A stretch of 64,000 nucleotides of DNA from an uncultured Acidovorax sp. Lineage in GTDB: Bacteria > Pseudomonadota > Gammaproteobacteria > Burkholderiales > Burkholderiaceae_C. Under the pieces are notes generated by a model that searched no databases, was not told the origin of the DNA, and saw only the letters and a program-made list of their open reading frames with translations. Each line of letters begins with the position of its first letter. Position 1 is the first letter of the stretch. Location of the stretch: the NCBI GenBank assembly GCA_913774955.1, contig CAJYKV010000027.1, forward strand, positions 1 through 64,000, given 5' to 3'. Below, piece after piece: positions 1 to 9,242 of the stretch. The translations under genes were made by a program, and so were the position numbers.

Positions 1-158
1 GGCCACCTCGGCTGCCAATCCGCAGCCGCGGACGCCTGAACTGGGGTGAAACAGGCCTTTGCCGCGTTGCAGATCGATAGGTTCAGACGTCAGCACGCTT
101 ATGCGTGTGTTGTGCAGACCTTCCCTAGTTAATTAGTGTTTGCCGCACAATCGTCCGC

Positions 159-1592
159 ATGCAGTACCACCACATCGCCCATGCCGCCGTGCCCTCTTCG
201 GGGGGGCGCACCCTGCCGGTGATCGATCCTTCCGACGGCCAGCCCTACGACGAGATCCAGCGCGGCACGGCCGAGGACATCGATGCGGCCGTGCGGGCGG
301 CGCGGCAGTGCTACGAGGGCCCCTGGCGCGCGCTCGCGCCGGCCGAGCGCGGCCGGCTGCTGATGCGCCTGTCGCAATTGGTGACGCACCACGCGGAAGA
401 GCTGGCCGCGATCGAGCGGCGCGACTGCGGCAAACCCACGCGGCAGGCCCGCGCCGATGCGCTGGCGCTGGCGCGGTACTTCGAGTTCTACGCAGGCGCC
501 TGCGACAAGCTCCACGGCGACACGATCCCCTACACCGACGGCTACAGCGTGCTCACCTGGCGCGAGCCGCACGGCGTGACCGGGCACATCGTTCCCTGGA
601 ACTACCCGATGCAGATCTTCGGCCGCTGCGTGGGCGGCGCGCTGGCGGCGGGCAACGTCTGCGTGGTCAAGCCGTCGGAGGACGCCTGCCTGTCGCTGCT
701 GCGCTCGGCCCAGCTCGCGGCCGACGCGGGCTTTCCCGCGGGCGCGATCAACATCGTGACGGGCTACGGGCACGAGGTGGGCGATGCGCTGGCCCGCCAC
801 CCGGGCATCGACCACATCAGCTTCACCGGCAGCCCGCGCATCGGCACGCTGATCCAGCAGGCCGCGGCCGAGCGGCACTGCCCGGTCACGCTGGAGCTGG
901 GCGGCAAGAGCCCGCAGATCCTGTTCGCGGATGCCGACCTGGACGCCGCCCTGCCCGCGGTCGTCAACGCCATCGTGCAGAACGCGGGCCAGACCTGCTC
1001 GGCCGGCTCGCGCGTGCTCATCGATGCGATCGCCTACGAACGCGTGCTGGAACGGCTGGCCACGATGTTCGAGGCGCTGCGCGTCGGGCCCGCCGCCATG
1101 GACCTGGACCTGGGCCCGCTGATCCGTCAGAGCCAGCAGCAGCGCGTATGGGATTTCCTCTCCGACGCGCAGGTGGCAGGCATACCGGTCATGGCGCAGG
1201 GCACGGTGGTGGATGGTGCGCCGCAAGGCGGCTTCTACCAGGCGCCCGCGCTGCTGCGCGACGTGCCGCCGGATCATCGCCTCGCGCAGGAAGAGATCTT
1301 CGGCCCCGTGCTCTCGGCCATGCCGTTCGAGGACGAAGACCATGCCGCGCAACTGGCCAACGGCACGCGCTTCGGCCTGGTCGCCGGCATCTGGACGCGC
1401 GACGGCGGCCGCCAGTTCCGCATGGCCCGGCGCCTGGCGAGCGGCCAGGTGTTCATCAACAACTACGGCGCGGCCGGCGGGGTGGAACTGCCCTTCGGCG
1501 GCGTGAAATCCAGCGGCTACGGCCGCGAGAAGGGCCTGGAGGCGCTGCACGGCTTCACCACGCTCAAGACCGTGGCGATCCGGCACGGGTGA
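159..1592 (+). CDS. NAD(P)-dependent aldehyde dehydrogenase
   Basis: The 477-residue protein is a full-length aldehyde dehydrogenase that would oxidise an aldehyde to its acid in the cytoplasm using NAD(P)+. The family signatures are present: VPWNYP near residue 148 in the cofactor domain, SFTGSPRIG near 222, the general base Glu246 in LELGGKS, and the nucleophile Cys280 in NAGQTCSAG. The C-terminal ELPFGGVKSSGYGREKG motif is also intact. It most resembles the betaine-aldehyde/gamma-aminobutyraldehyde branch, but the substrate cannot be read from the sequence. It stands alone, convergent with the ZIP transporter 33 bp downstream. No partner dehydrogenase or regulator lies in the window, although its 5' neighbour is outside it. 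Confidence 0.93.
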   Translation: MQYHHIAHAAVPSSGGRTLPVIDPSDGQPYDEIQRGTAEDIDAAVRAARQCYEGPWRALAPAERGRLLMRLSQLVTHHAEELAAIERRDCGKPTRQARADALALARYFEFYAGACDKLHGDTIPYTDGYSVLTWREPHGVTGHIVPWNYPMQIFGRCVGGALAAGNVCVVKPSEDACLSLLRSAQLAADAGFPAGAINIVTGYGHEVGDALARHPGIDHISFTGSPRIGTLIQQAAAERHCPVTLELGGKSPQILFADADLDAALPAVVNAIVQNAGQTCSAGSRVLIDAIAYERVLERLATMFEALRVGPAAMDLDLGPLIRQSQQQRVWDFLSDAQVAGIPVMAQGTVVDGAPQGGFYQAPALLRDVPPDHRLAQEEIFGPVLSAMPFEDEDHAAQLANGTRFGLVAGIWTRDGGRQFRMARRLASGQVFINNYGAAGGVELPFGGVKSSGYGREKGLEALHGFTTLKTVAIRHG

Positions 1593-1625
1593 ACGCCCGG
1601 CACGGACTGCGAACGGACGGCAGGC

Positions 1626-2528
1626 TCAGCCCAGCGCCGTATCCAGCAGCATCATCAGCACGAAGCCGATCATGAGCCCGCCCGTGGCCCAGGCCTCATG
1701 ACCCTTGCGGTGAGATTCGGGGATGATCTCGTGGCTGACGACGAACAGCATCGCGCCGGCAGCGAAACCCAGGCCCCAGGGCAGAAGCCCGGCCGACAGC
1801 CCGATGACCGAGGCGCCCAGCACCGCGCCGAGCGGCTCCACCAGGCCCGAGGCCATGCCCAGCAGCACCGCCAGCCAGCGCCTGTAGCCCGCCGCGAACA
1901 GCGCCACCGCCACCACGAGGCCCTCCGGCACGTCCTGGATCGCGATGCCGGCCGTGAGCGTGCCGGCCTGCACGGGGCTGGTGCCGCCATAGGCCACGCC
2001 GATCGCGAGGCCCTCCGGCAGGTTGTGCAGCGCGATGGCGAACACGAACAGCCAGGTGCGCCGCAGCGTGCGCGGCGACGGGCCGCCCTCCACGCCCTTG
2101 ATGAAATGCTCGTGCGGCAGCAGCCGCTCCATCACCAGCAGCGCGATCCCGCCCAGCAGGATCGAGCCGCCGATGATGCCGCCCGCGCCCCACGCCCCCG
2201 CGCCGTTGTCCTTCGCCGCGGCCAGCCCCGGGATGATCAGCGAGAACGAGCACGCGGCCAGCATCACGCCGGCCCCGAAACCGAAGAGCGTGTCCTGCAC
2301 GCGCCCGGAGAGGCGCTGCGAGAACACCACCGGCAGCGTGCCGAGCGCCGTGGCCAGCGCCGCCACCAGCCCGCCCTGCCACGCCTGCGCGACACGCGGG
2401 TGGGCCTGCAGGAACTGCGTGAACTGCAGCGCCAGCACGGCGACGCCCGCCACGGCGATCGCCAGGCCGAGCCAGCGGCGCGGCCCCCAGCCGGGGCGTC
2501 GGAAGGAAAGCGTGGTGTCGGCTGGCAT
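1626..2528 (-). CDS. ZIP-family divalent metal transporter
   Basis: A 300-residue membrane protein of the ZIP family (GufA/ZupT-like branch), expected to import Zn2+ or other divalent metals across the inner membrane. The two signature metal-site helices are visible: HNLPEGLAIGVAYGG about residues 180-195 and QDVPEGLVVAVALF about residues 215-230. The histidine and the paired glutamates are intact. Several further hydrophobic helices follow, and HEIIPESHRKGHE lies near the C-terminus. I chose the ATG at 2528 over a TTG 27 nt upstream because a GGAG lies about 10 nt before the ATG. The gene is 72 bp downstream of the superoxide dismutase on the same strand and could be cotranscribed with it, which would link metal import to oxidative defence. 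Confidence 0.9.
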   Translation of the reverse strand: MPADTTLSFRRPGWGPRRWLGLAIAVAGVAVLALQFTQFLQAHPRVAQAWQGGLVAALATALGTLPVVFSQRLSGRVQDTLFGFGAGVMLAACSFSLIIPGLAAAKDNGAGAWGAGGIIGGSILLGGIALLVMERLLPHEHFIKGVEGGPSPRTLRRTWLFVFAIALHNLPEGLAIGVAYGGTSPVQAGTLTAGIAIQDVPEGLVVAVALFAAGYRRWLAVLLGMASGLVEPLGAVLGASVIGLSAGLLPWGLGFAAGAMLFVVSHEIIPESHRKGHEAWATGGLMIGFVLMMLLDTALG

Positions 2529-2600
2529 GGAGGGGTGCTCCGGAGGTGGGTTCAAGTCGGGTTCCCGTGGTCGCGAAAGGAAGGGATGCGTGCCCGGCCG

Positions 2601-3239
2601 TCAGCCGCGGGCCTTCGCCTCGTCGTAGCGGCGCGCGACCTCATCCCACTTCACCACACGATAGAACGCCGCGATGTATTCGGGGCGGCGGTTCTGGTAC
2701 TGAAGGTAGTAGGCGTGTTCCCACACATCGAGCCCGAGGATCGGCGTGTGGCCGGACAGCAGCCCCGCCATCAAAGGACTGTCCTGGTTGCCGCTGCTCT
2801 CCACCGCCAGGCGGCCCGCGCCGTCCACCACCAGCCAGGCCCAGCCGCTGCCGAAGCGCGTGAGCGCGGCCTTGGTGAACGCCTCCTTGAACGCGTCGAA
2901 GCCGCCCAGCTCGCGGTCGATCGCCTCGGCGAGCGCACCGCCCGGCTGCCCGCCTCCGCCCTGCCCCTCGGGCGCCATCACGGTCCAGAAGAGGCTGTGG
3001 TTGGCGTGGCCACCGCCGTTGTTGCGCACTGCCGTCTGCAGCGATTCCGGCATGGATCGCAGGCCCGCGACGAGCTGCTCCACCGGGGTATCGGCATGCG
3101 GCGTGCCCTCCAGCGCGGCGTTCAGGTTGTTGACGTAGGTCTGGTGGTGCTTGGTGTGGTGGATCTCCATGGTGCGCGCATCGATGTGCGGCTCCAGGGC
3201 GTCGCAGGCATAGGGCAAGGCGGGGAGGACATGCGGCAT
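2601..3239 (-). CDS. sodA: Superoxide dismutase, Mn-type of the Fe/Mn family
   Basis: The 212-residue cytoplasmic enzyme dismutes superoxide to oxygen and hydrogen peroxide. Metal ligands His27, His81, Asp171 and His175 are all present ([28 protein letters not shown]). The metal-selecting residues look like the manganese type: glycine in NNGGGHANH where iron enzymes carry glutamine, and Gln152 in NQDSPLM as in E. coli SodA. The N-terminal reading frame extends 18 codons further, but family members begin near [10 protein letters not shown], so I start at 3239. A Fur-like operator overlapping a sigma70-like promoter lies about 55-85 bp upstream. Cambialistic activity cannot be excluded from sequence alone. 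Confidence 0.95.
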   Translation of the reverse strand: MPHVLPALPYACDALEPHIDARTMEIHHTKHHQTYVNNLNAALEGTPHADTPVEQLVAGLRSMPESLQTAVRNNGGGHANHSLFWTVMAPEGQGGGGQPGGALAEAIDRELGGFDAFKEAFTKAALTRFGSGWAWLVVDGAGRLAVESSGNQDSPLMAGLLSGHTPILGLDVWEHAYYLQYQNRRPEYIAAFYRVVKWDEVARRYDEAKARG

Positions 3240-3292
3240 GGCGGTCACTTTCTGAACGGAAAAGTGGATGAGATCGAACTTGACGAGGATCA

Positions 3293-3325
3293 AATGATAA
3301 TTATTTCTATTCTCATTGATGTCAA
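3293..3325 (-). promoter_or_regulatory. Fur-like operator over the sodA promoter
   Basis: On the minus strand a TTGACA -35 (3320-3325) is followed by an AT-rich block (3293-3317) containing AATGAGAATA and AATTATCATT. This matches the general Fur-box pattern of GATAAT-like hexamers and is the most AT-rich stretch in the surrounding 68% GC sequence. A -10 such as AATTAT falls 17 bp after the -35, inside the block. Iron-bound Fur would therefore block RNA polymerase, inducing the manganese enzyme when iron is scarce. This regulation is inferred from position and from known sodA control elsewhere. Confidence 0.65.
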
Positions 3326-3367
3326 GTAGGAAATGGCTTTTCCGGGGTGCCAGCGAGCGCGCTCGCT

Positions 3368-3407
3368 AAAAAAACAGGCCTGCGCCGCACCTTTGCGCCG
3401 CAGGCCT
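3368..3407 (-). terminator. Rho-independent terminator of the GntP permease gene
   Basis: On the minus strand a stem with outer arms AGGCCTGCG/CGCAGGCCT (3376-3384 and 3399-3407), extendable inwards with one mismatch, is followed after one base by seven T (3374-3368). It lies 30 bp past the permease stop codon. A separate 16-bp perfect palindrome (AGCGAGCG/CGCTCGCT, 3352-3367) directly follows the T-run. Confidence 0.85.
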
Positions 3408-3437
3408 CGCCATCCTTTCTGCGGGGTACCGCCGACT

Positions 3438-4832
3438 TCAGGCCAGCGGCGGCAGCAGGTTCATCAGCATCACCATGCCCAGCCCTACCAGGGCCACGAT
3501 CGATTGCACGACCGAAATCGTCTTGGTGGCCTCGCCCATGCTCATGCCGAACGATTCCTTCACGAGCCAGAACCCGGCGTGATTCGCATAGTTGAAGAAC
3601 AGCGAGCCGCAGCCGATCGACAGCGCCAGCAGTGGCTGGTTCACCGCCGAACCGGACTCGGCCAGCGGCGCGAGCAGGCCCGCCGCCCCCACGATGCCGA
3701 CGGTCGCCGAGCCGGTGGAAACCGACAGCAGCATGGAAACGAGCCAGCCCAGCAACAGTGGCGAGACCGGCAGATGGTGGCTGAGGTGGACGATCGCGTC
3801 GCCCACGTGCGCGCTGGTCAACACCTGCTGGAAGGCGCCCCCGCCCGCGATGATGAGCAGCACGTTGGCGACGGGCTTGATGCTGTCTCCCAGTGCCTTG
3901 CGCACGGCTTCGGGCTGGCCGGGCCGCAGCACCAGCACGGCGAAGATCACGCCCAGCAGCATGGCGATGATCGGATGGCCCACGAAAGCGGCGACATGCA
4001 GCAGGGCGGAATCCCTGGGCAGCAGCACCTCTCCCAGCGCGTGCAGCAGCATGAGCACGGCGGGTGCCAGGGCCGCCAGTACGCCCAGCCCGATGCCGGG
4101 CAGCTTCCGGTGCACGGACCGCGCCGCGTGTTCGCTGGCGCCATCGGGTGCGTATTGCGCGACCAGGGCATCGTCGGGGCGCACCGCCAGGCGACGGGCA
4201 ATGAACGTGCCGTACACCGGGCCGGCCAGCACGATGGCCGGGATGGCGGCGATGAAGCCGTAGATCATGGTGGCGCCCACGTTCGTCTTCAGCGTGGCGA
4301 TCGCCGTCAGCGGGCCTGGATGGGGCGGCACCATGCCGTGCATCGCCGCCAGGGCGGCGATCACCGGCACGCCGACATACACGTAGGCCGAGCCGGTGCC
4401 TTGCTGCTCGGCCTCCAGCCTGCGGGCCACGCCGAAGACCAGCGGCAGCAGCACGACCAGGCCGACCTCGAAGAACATCGGAATGCCAACGACGAAGGCC
4501 ACGCCGGCCATCGCCCACGGCAGCATCCTGCGGGAGGCGCGGTCCAGGATGGCGTTCGCCAGGCTGTCGGTGACGCCGGAATCCGCCAGGATCTTGCCGA
4601 GCATGGCGCCCAGCGCCACCACCAGCCCGACCGCGCCCAGCGTCTTGCCCGCGCCGGAAGAGATCGCGCCGACCACTTTGTCCAGCGGCATCCCCGTGAG
4701 CAGGCCCGCGGCTACCGAGACGACGAGCAGTGCCAGCAGCGGATGCAGCTTGGGCCGGGAAACGATGAGGGCGACCAGCGCAAGCACGCTGCCCAGCGCC
4801 GTGATCAGCAGTTGGATGTCCTGTGGGCTCAT
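3438..4832 (-). CDS. GntP-family gluconate/organic acid permease
   Basis: A 464-residue integral inner-membrane protein of the GntP family, proton symporters for gluconate and related sugar acids. It is about the usual length (440-465) with around 12-14 hydrophobic segments. Family-typical stretches include a GKTLGAVGLVVALGAMLGKIL region near residue 65, VPPHPGPLTAIA near 170, and STGSATVGIVGAAGLLAP near 370. The frame runs open far upstream, but the homology begins at MSPQDIQLLITALGS, so I place the start at 4832. No kinase, dehydratase or GntR-type regulator is adjacent, so the actual substrate (gluconate, glycerate, other hydroxy-acid) is open. It is transcribed divergently from the quinoprotein operon across 245 bp. 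Confidence 0.9.
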   Translation of the reverse strand: MSPQDIQLLITALGSVLALVALIVSRPKLHPLLALLVVSVAAGLLTGMPLDKVVGAISSGAGKTLGAVGLVVALGAMLGKILADSGVTDSLANAILDRASRRMLPWAMAGVAFVVGIPMFFEVGLVVLLPLVFGVARRLEAEQQGTGSAYVYVGVPVIAALAAMHGMVPPHPGPLTAIATLKTNVGATMIYGFIAAIPAIVLAGPVYGTFIARRLAVRPDDALVAQYAPDGASEHAARSVHRKLPGIGLGVLAALAPAVLMLLHALGEVLLPRDSALLHVAAFVGHPIIAMLLGVIFAVLVLRPGQPEAVRKALGDSIKPVANVLLIIAGGGAFQQVLTSAHVGDAIVHLSHHLPVSPLLLGWLVSMLLSVSTGSATVGIVGAAGLLAPLAESGSAVNQPLLALSIGCGSLFFNYANHAGFWLVKESFGMSMGEATKTISVVQSIVALVGLGMVMLMNLLPPLA

Positions 4833-5077
4833 GGAAAAAAGAGTAGAGGGGAATCGGATGCGCCGCAATCGCAAGGATGAGTATCGCTCCAGCCCGCCGG
4901 CGCTGCACGGGCTGGCGAACGCAATCCCACGGGAGGGGTGAAACCCTGATCGCCCTTCGCGGGCGGTACCGCACAATGGAGTTGACTGCACGCGCCCACC
5001 CCGGGCCCGCGCAATCAACGCCAGACCAACGACGACCGGCCGCACGCCGGCACGGCCACCAGAGAGAGAGGGTTCCC

Positions 5078-7108
5078 ATGAAAGACAGCACGTCCCCCGC
5101 CGCCGGGGCGGGCCCGGACACGCGCATCGTGCGTGCCGCCATCCATCCCGCCATCGGCATCGCCCGCGTGGGCAACAGCCGCGAGGCGTTCTACATCGGC
5201 CCGCAGGTGGCCGACCCCGCACCCCGCGATCCGGGCTTCTACCGGGACGCCACCGGGGCGCTCAAGCGCGAGGCGGCGGAGTTCCGCGTCTACGGCTACA
5301 ACGCCTCGGGCGAGGTGGTGCGCGAGCTGACCTCCGCGGCGGACGAGATTGCCTGGGAGGTACACGTGGCCAACCGGAAGGCCGCCTGGTACCAGTGGCA
5401 GATCGCCATGGACATTCCGGACGCTGCCCAGACCGTCCTCCCCCTGCGCAACGCGAAGACCGCCGCGCGCGAGACGCTGGCCATCGACGCGGGCGTGCAG
5501 CGCATCCAGGGTGCGGAGGCCGCGAGCGTCGCCTGCATCGGCCAGTTCACCGGCGTGCCGGTGCAGATCGGCGAACTGCGCACCGACGGCCATGGCCGCC
5601 TGCTGTTCCTGCCCGGATTCGGCATATCCGCTTCTCCCACGCAGAGCCCCATCTTCAACGAAAACGACGGAAACACCTTCATCAACGCCGACGGCTGGTA
5701 CGACGACACCTGCGACGGCCCGGTGTCCGCCACGGTGCGCGTCGACGGTCAGCCGGTGCCCGTCGAAGGCGCCTGGGTGGTCAGTGCGCCGCCCAACTAC
5801 GCACCGCAGGTCAAGGCGGAGCGCACACTGTACGACCTGCTGTACAGCCTCTACGTGCAGGCCGGCTGGCTGCCCTTTCCGCAGGAGCTGTCGTTCACGC
5901 GCGACGTGTATCCCATCCTGCAACGGCTCTCGGGCCTGCAGTGGGTCAACCAGGGCTTCGCGACGCAGTTCGGCCACAACGGGGTCTTCGATTTCGAGAA
6001 CCCCGCGCTCATCGCGCGCCTGGCCGCCCTGCCCACCGATGGCGGATACGACCCGAACGCCGAATTCCGCAGGCAAGTGCTCAACAGCTTCCGGCCCGCC
6101 GAGCCCAAGGACGGCAACCAGATGCCCTGGCCCTGGCTCTATGGCGACGGGATGACCTACCCCGCCGGGCCCAGCCCGCTCCAGAACGCCAGCATCAGCC
6201 AGACCCAGAGCGACATCCTGTCCCGCTGGGCGGCCGGCCACTTCAAGGCGGACTGGGGCTGCCTGCCCTCCCCGCCGGACCATATCGACGCCGTGCCGCT
6301 GCAGGAACAACCCGCGATGCTCGACCGCGCGGCCCTCGAATTCTGCCTGGCGGACGCCTTCCACCCTGGGTGCGAACTGACCTGGCCCATGCGCCACCTG
6401 ACCCTCTACAGCGCGCCGTTCCGCATCCGCCGCCGGCCCGCCGGCGAGCCGGAAACCGACTACGGCCCCACACTCGATCAGGCGACCGCGCTGTCGGCGA
6501 GCGGGCCCCTCCATGCCCAGGGCCCCGGCGACCTGAACCGCTGGATGGGCCTGCCCTGGCAGGCCGACACCGCTTGGTGCCGGGCAGGCTACGACACGAC
6601 CTACGACCCGTTCGCACCCGCGTTCTGGCCTGCCCGCGTGCCCAACCAGGTGCTGGCCGAGCAGGACTATGCCGTCGTGGTCGATCCGAACCAGCCGGAT
6701 GCGCGCCGCATCGAGGCGTTCACGAACCGCACCAACTGGAACCAGCCGCTGCACGGCACCACCGCCGAGGTCATGACCACGATGGTGCGCATCTTCGGCT
6801 CGATGGGCCTGGTGGAAGTGCGGCCGGGCGTGCCGGACGACGCACGCTTTCCGGCCACGATGATGGTGGCATCCTATGGCCCCGACGTGGCGCCGGGTGA
6901 CGCCCGCAGCAGTTCCGGAGCGGCCACGGCGCCCTCCGAAGAGAAGGCGCGGCTGTTGGGTGCGATGCAGGCCACAGGACTGGGCGCCGCGGCTGCCGCA
7001 CGGCCAGCGGGAGCAGGACGTCCCCTGCCGTCCGGGGCCAACTTCCAGTCGCCCGACGAGGCCCGCAATGCGCCGCGGCCCGTGCGCCGGAGTCCACCCC
7101 GCGCATGA
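5078..7108 (+). CDS. LodA/GoxA-type cysteine tryptophylquinone (CTQ) amino-acid oxidase
   Basis: The 676-residue protein belongs to the LodA/GoxA family, oxidases whose cofactor is made from the protein's own Cys and Trp. It starts with the family-like IVRAAIHPAIGIARVGNS. It contains FHPGCELTWPMR near residue 435, then GDLNRWMGLPWQADTAWC and FWPARVPNQVL. From the family pattern, Cys501 with Asp497 four residues before it should be the thioether partner and activating aspartate. Trp554 (FTNRTNWNQ) is the best candidate for the quinone tryptophan. No signal peptide is seen. An AGAGAGAGAGG ribosome-binding site sits about 6 nt before the ATG. The stop overlaps the LodB-like start (ATGA), as expected for a dedicated pair. 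Substrate (lysine, glycine or another amine) is unknown. Confidence 0.88.
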   Translation: MKDSTSPAAGAGPDTRIVRAAIHPAIGIARVGNSREAFYIGPQVADPAPRDPGFYRDATGALKREAAEFRVYGYNASGEVVRELTSAADEIAWEVHVANRKAAWYQWQIAMDIPDAAQTVLPLRNAKTAARETLAIDAGVQRIQGAEAASVACIGQFTGVPVQIGELRTDGHGRLLFLPGFGISASPTQSPIFNENDGNTFINADGWYDDTCDGPVSATVRVDGQPVPVEGAWVVSAPPNYAPQVKAERTLYDLLYSLYVQAGWLPFPQELSFTRDVYPILQRLSGLQWVNQGFATQFGHNGVFDFENPALIARLAALPTDGGYDPNAEFRRQVLNSFRPAEPKDGNQMPWPWLYGDGMTYPAGPSPLQNASISQTQSDILSRWAAGHFKADWGCLPSPPDHIDAVPLQEQPAMLDRAALEFCLADAFHPGCELTWPMRHLTLYSAPFRIRRRPAGEPETDYGPTLDQATALSASGPLHAQGPGDLNRWMGLPWQADTAWCRAGYDTTYDPFAPAFWPARVPNQVLAEQDYAVVVDPNQPDARRIEAFTNRTNWNQPLHGTTAEVMTTMVRIFGSMGLVEVRPGVPDDARFPATMMVASYGPDVAPGDARSSSGAATAPSEEKARLLGAMQATGLGAAAAARPAGAGRPLPSGANFQSPDEARNAPRPVRRSPPRA

Positions 7109-8289
7109 CCCCGGAGGGCCTGCTGTTCGACGCGGCCATCGCCGGTGCGGGTCCGGCGGGCGCAGCCTGCGCGGCCGTGCTGGCACGCGCCGGCTGGCGC
7201 GTGCTGCTGGCCGATGCGAGCATGGAACACGGTGCCCGCATCGGCGAGAACCTGCCGCCGTCCGTCTTCCATCTGCTGGCGGAACTCGGCCTGCGCGACG
7301 CGGTGCGCGCCGATGGCCACCGCGCCTGCCCCGGCGGCTGGTCCTGCTGGGGCGGCGGCCGGGCCGAGGCCAGCGATACCCTCCGGCATCTGCAGGGCGA
7401 CGGAGTGCAGCTCGACCGTGCGCGTTTCGATGAACGCCTGCGCTCTTCCGCCGTTCAGGCCGGCGTGCAGCTCCGGCCGTCCACGCATCTGCAGATCGAC
7501 CAGCCCGCGGCGGGGAGCGAACCGCACCTGCTTCGCGCCCGGCCAGCCTTCGGAGAAGCAGAGCGTCTGGCGACACGGTGGTTCATCGATGCCACCGGAC
7601 GGTCGGCCACGGGTGCCCGCCGGCTCGGTGCCCGCCGCGAGCGGCACGACACGCTGATCGCCTTCCACCAGCGCCTGGAGAGTGCCGGCCATGGCGATTG
7701 CGACCGAGGCCGTGACCGGGATGGGCGCACATGGATCGAGGCCGTGGAGGATGGCTGGTGGTACAGCGTCCTCCTGCCCGGCGGAGAACGGGTGGTGTCG
7801 TTCCTCGGCGATGCGGACCTGGTAGACCACCGCGCCCTGCTCGCGGGCGACGGCCTGTGGCGCAAGCTCCAGGCCGCGGAGCACCTGCGCGCACTTTGCA
7901 CCAGCCACGGTTACCGCCCCGCGGCACTGGCACAGGGAGCGGATGCCTGCAGCTCCGAACTCGACCGCGCGGCCGGCCACCGCTGGCTGGCGGTGGGGGA
8001 CGCTGCGCTGGCGTTCGATCCGCTCTCCTCGAAAGGTATCGGCAATGCCCTCTACACCGGCCTGTGCGCCGCCCGGTCGATCCTGGCGCACGACGGTGGC
8101 GATGCGCAGGCTACGGCGCGCTACGCATCCCATCTGCGCGCCATCCACCATGCCTACCGCACGCAACTGGCGGCCGTCTATGCCCAGGAGCGCCGCTGGG
8201 CCGGCAAGCCCTTCTGGGCACGCCGCCATGCACGGGCACCCTCGGGCCACGAGGCTCGGCCCTCCCCCGCGGCCGCTACACTGGCCTGA
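7105..8289 (+). CDS. LodB-like FAD-dependent maturase of the CTQ oxidase
   Basis: A 394-residue flavoprotein with an N-terminal FAD-binding Rossmann motif ([24 protein letters not shown], residues 8-31). Further on are the RFDERL segment near 110 and the [19 protein letters not shown] motif near residue 296, typical of the geranylgeranyl-reductase/tryptophan-halogenase-like superfamily. LodB proteins of this type are needed for post-translational formation of the tryptophylquinone in LodA and GoxA. Here the gene overlaps the oxidase gene by four bases, so its role as maturase is inferred from family and context. An alternative role as an independent monooxygenase cannot be excluded. The C-terminal ~25 residues are low-complexity and probably disordered. 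Confidence 0.85.
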   Translation: MTPEGLLFDAAIAGAGPAGAACAAVLARAGWRVLLADASMEHGARIGENLPPSVFHLLAELGLRDAVRADGHRACPGGWSCWGGGRAEASDTLRHLQGDGVQLDRARFDERLRSSAVQAGVQLRPSTHLQIDQPAAGSEPHLLRARPAFGEAERLATRWFIDATGRSATGARRLGARRERHDTLIAFHQRLESAGHGDCDRGRDRDGRTWIEAVEDGWWYSVLLPGGERVVSFLGDADLVDHRALLAGDGLWRKLQAAEHLRALCTSHGYRPAALAQGADACSSELDRAAGHRWLAVGDAALAFDPLSSKGIGNALYTGLCAARSILAHDGGDAQATARYASHLRAIHHAYRTQLAAVYAQERRWAGKPFWARRHARAPSGHEARPSPAAATLA

Positions 8290-8370
8290 TCGCGGCCCGC
8301 CGGCCCGCCGATCGGCGGATTTTCCCCGTTCACACGCAATCGGTAACCGGCCCTCCAGGAGACTTCCCCC

Positions 8371-9141
8371 ATGCGCGTCCAGGGCAAATCCATCATCGTC
8401 ACCGGCGCCGGCGGCGGCATCGGCGAAGGCATCGCGCGGCGGCTGGCGGTCGAAGGCGGCCGCGTCATCGTGAACGACATCCGGCCGGAGGCCGCCGAGC
8501 GCGTGGCCTGGTCCATCCGCGAGGAAGGCGGCGACGCACAGGCCTTCGCGGCCGACGTCACGCGCTCGGACGAGGTGCGCGCCCTGGTCGCCGAGGCCGT
8601 GTCACGCCATGGCGCGCTCGACGCCATGGTCAACAATGCCGGCTGGACGCACCGCAACCGCCCGATGCTGGAAGTGAGCGAAGAGGATTTCGACCGCGTC
8701 TATGCCGTCAACGTGAAGAGCATCTATCTGTCGGCGCTGCATGCCGTGCCCGCGATGCGCGCCAATCCGGCAAAGCGCGGCGGCTGCTTCGTCAACATCG
8801 CCTCCACCGCCGGCCTGCGGCCCCGGCCGGGCCTCACCTGGTACAACGGATCGAAGGGCGCGGTGATCGTCACCAGCAAGTCCATGGCGGCCGAGCTGGG
8901 TCCGGACAACATCCGGGTGAACTGCATCAACCCGGTCTTCAACCCCGACACCGGCCTGGCCGCGGAGTTCGCCGGTGGCGTGCTGGACGAGGAACGTCGC
9001 GGCAAATTCCTGGCCACCATTCCGCTCGGCCGCTTTTCGACCGCGCTGGACGTCGCCAACGCGGCGCTCTATCTGGTGAGCGACGAAGCCGCCTTCGTAA
9101 GCGGCGCCTGCATCGAGGTGGACGGCGCGCGCTGCGTCTGA
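8371..9141 (+). CDS. Short-chain dehydrogenase/reductase (SDR)
   Basis: A 256-residue classical SDR oxidoreductase. The cofactor glycine motif [10 protein letters not shown] is at residues 11-20, the NNAG motif near 89, the catalytic serine in NIASTAG near 147, and Tyr158/Lys162 in WYNGSKG. The C-terminal [14 protein letters not shown] matches the family. Asp at the end of beta-2 (VNDIRP) suggests NAD+ rather than NADP+. It resembles 3-oxoacyl-ACP reductase and gluconate 5-dehydrogenase-like enzymes, but the substrate is unknown. It starts 82 bp after the LodB-like gene on the same strand, so cotranscription is possible but unproven. There is no motif tying it to molybdenum cofactor synthesis downstream. 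Confidence 0.92.
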   Translation: MRVQGKSIIVTGAGGGIGEGIARRLAVEGGRVIVNDIRPEAAERVAWSIREEGGDAQAFAADVTRSDEVRALVAEAVSRHGALDAMVNNAGWTHRNRPMLEVSEEDFDRVYAVNVKSIYLSALHAVPAMRANPAKRGGCFVNIASTAGLRPRPGLTWYNGSKGAVIVTSKSMAAELGPDNIRVNCINPVFNPDTGLAAEFAGGVLDEERRGKFLATIPLGRFSTALDVANAALYLVSDEAAFVSGACIEVDGARCV

Positions 9142-9242
9142 CGGGGCCTGCCCAGCCTCCCCCTTCTGCCGCGCCATTGACGGGCATCAATCTTCCGCCT
9201 GCCGCCGATACCCCTACCGCGGCCATGCGGCAGAATCCATCC

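Noticed and set aside
1-158. tRNA, riboswitch or operon end in the first 158 bp
   Set aside because: No cloverleaf or riboswitch fold was recognised; only an AT-rich CTAGTTAATTAG patch near 125, which could belong to a promoter but lacks a clear -35/-10 pair.
129-1586. Long minus-strand frame opposite the aldehyde dehydrogenase gene
   Set aside because: Its protein is Arg/Ala/Gly-rich without family motifs, while the plus-strand frame has intact active-site residues. Such antisense shadows are normal at this GC content and recur throughout the window.
3352-3367. 16-bp palindrome AGCGAGCG/CGCTCGCT followed by seven A, as a terminator on the plus strand
   Set aside because: An A-run after the stem is the wrong polarity, and no plus-strand gene precedes it. 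The T-run belongs to the adjacent minus-strand terminator of the permease gene.
5015-7576. 853-codon minus-strand frame across the CTQ oxidase operon
   Set aside because: No recognisable domain, biased composition, and fully covered by two genes with clear homology and a ribosome-binding site.
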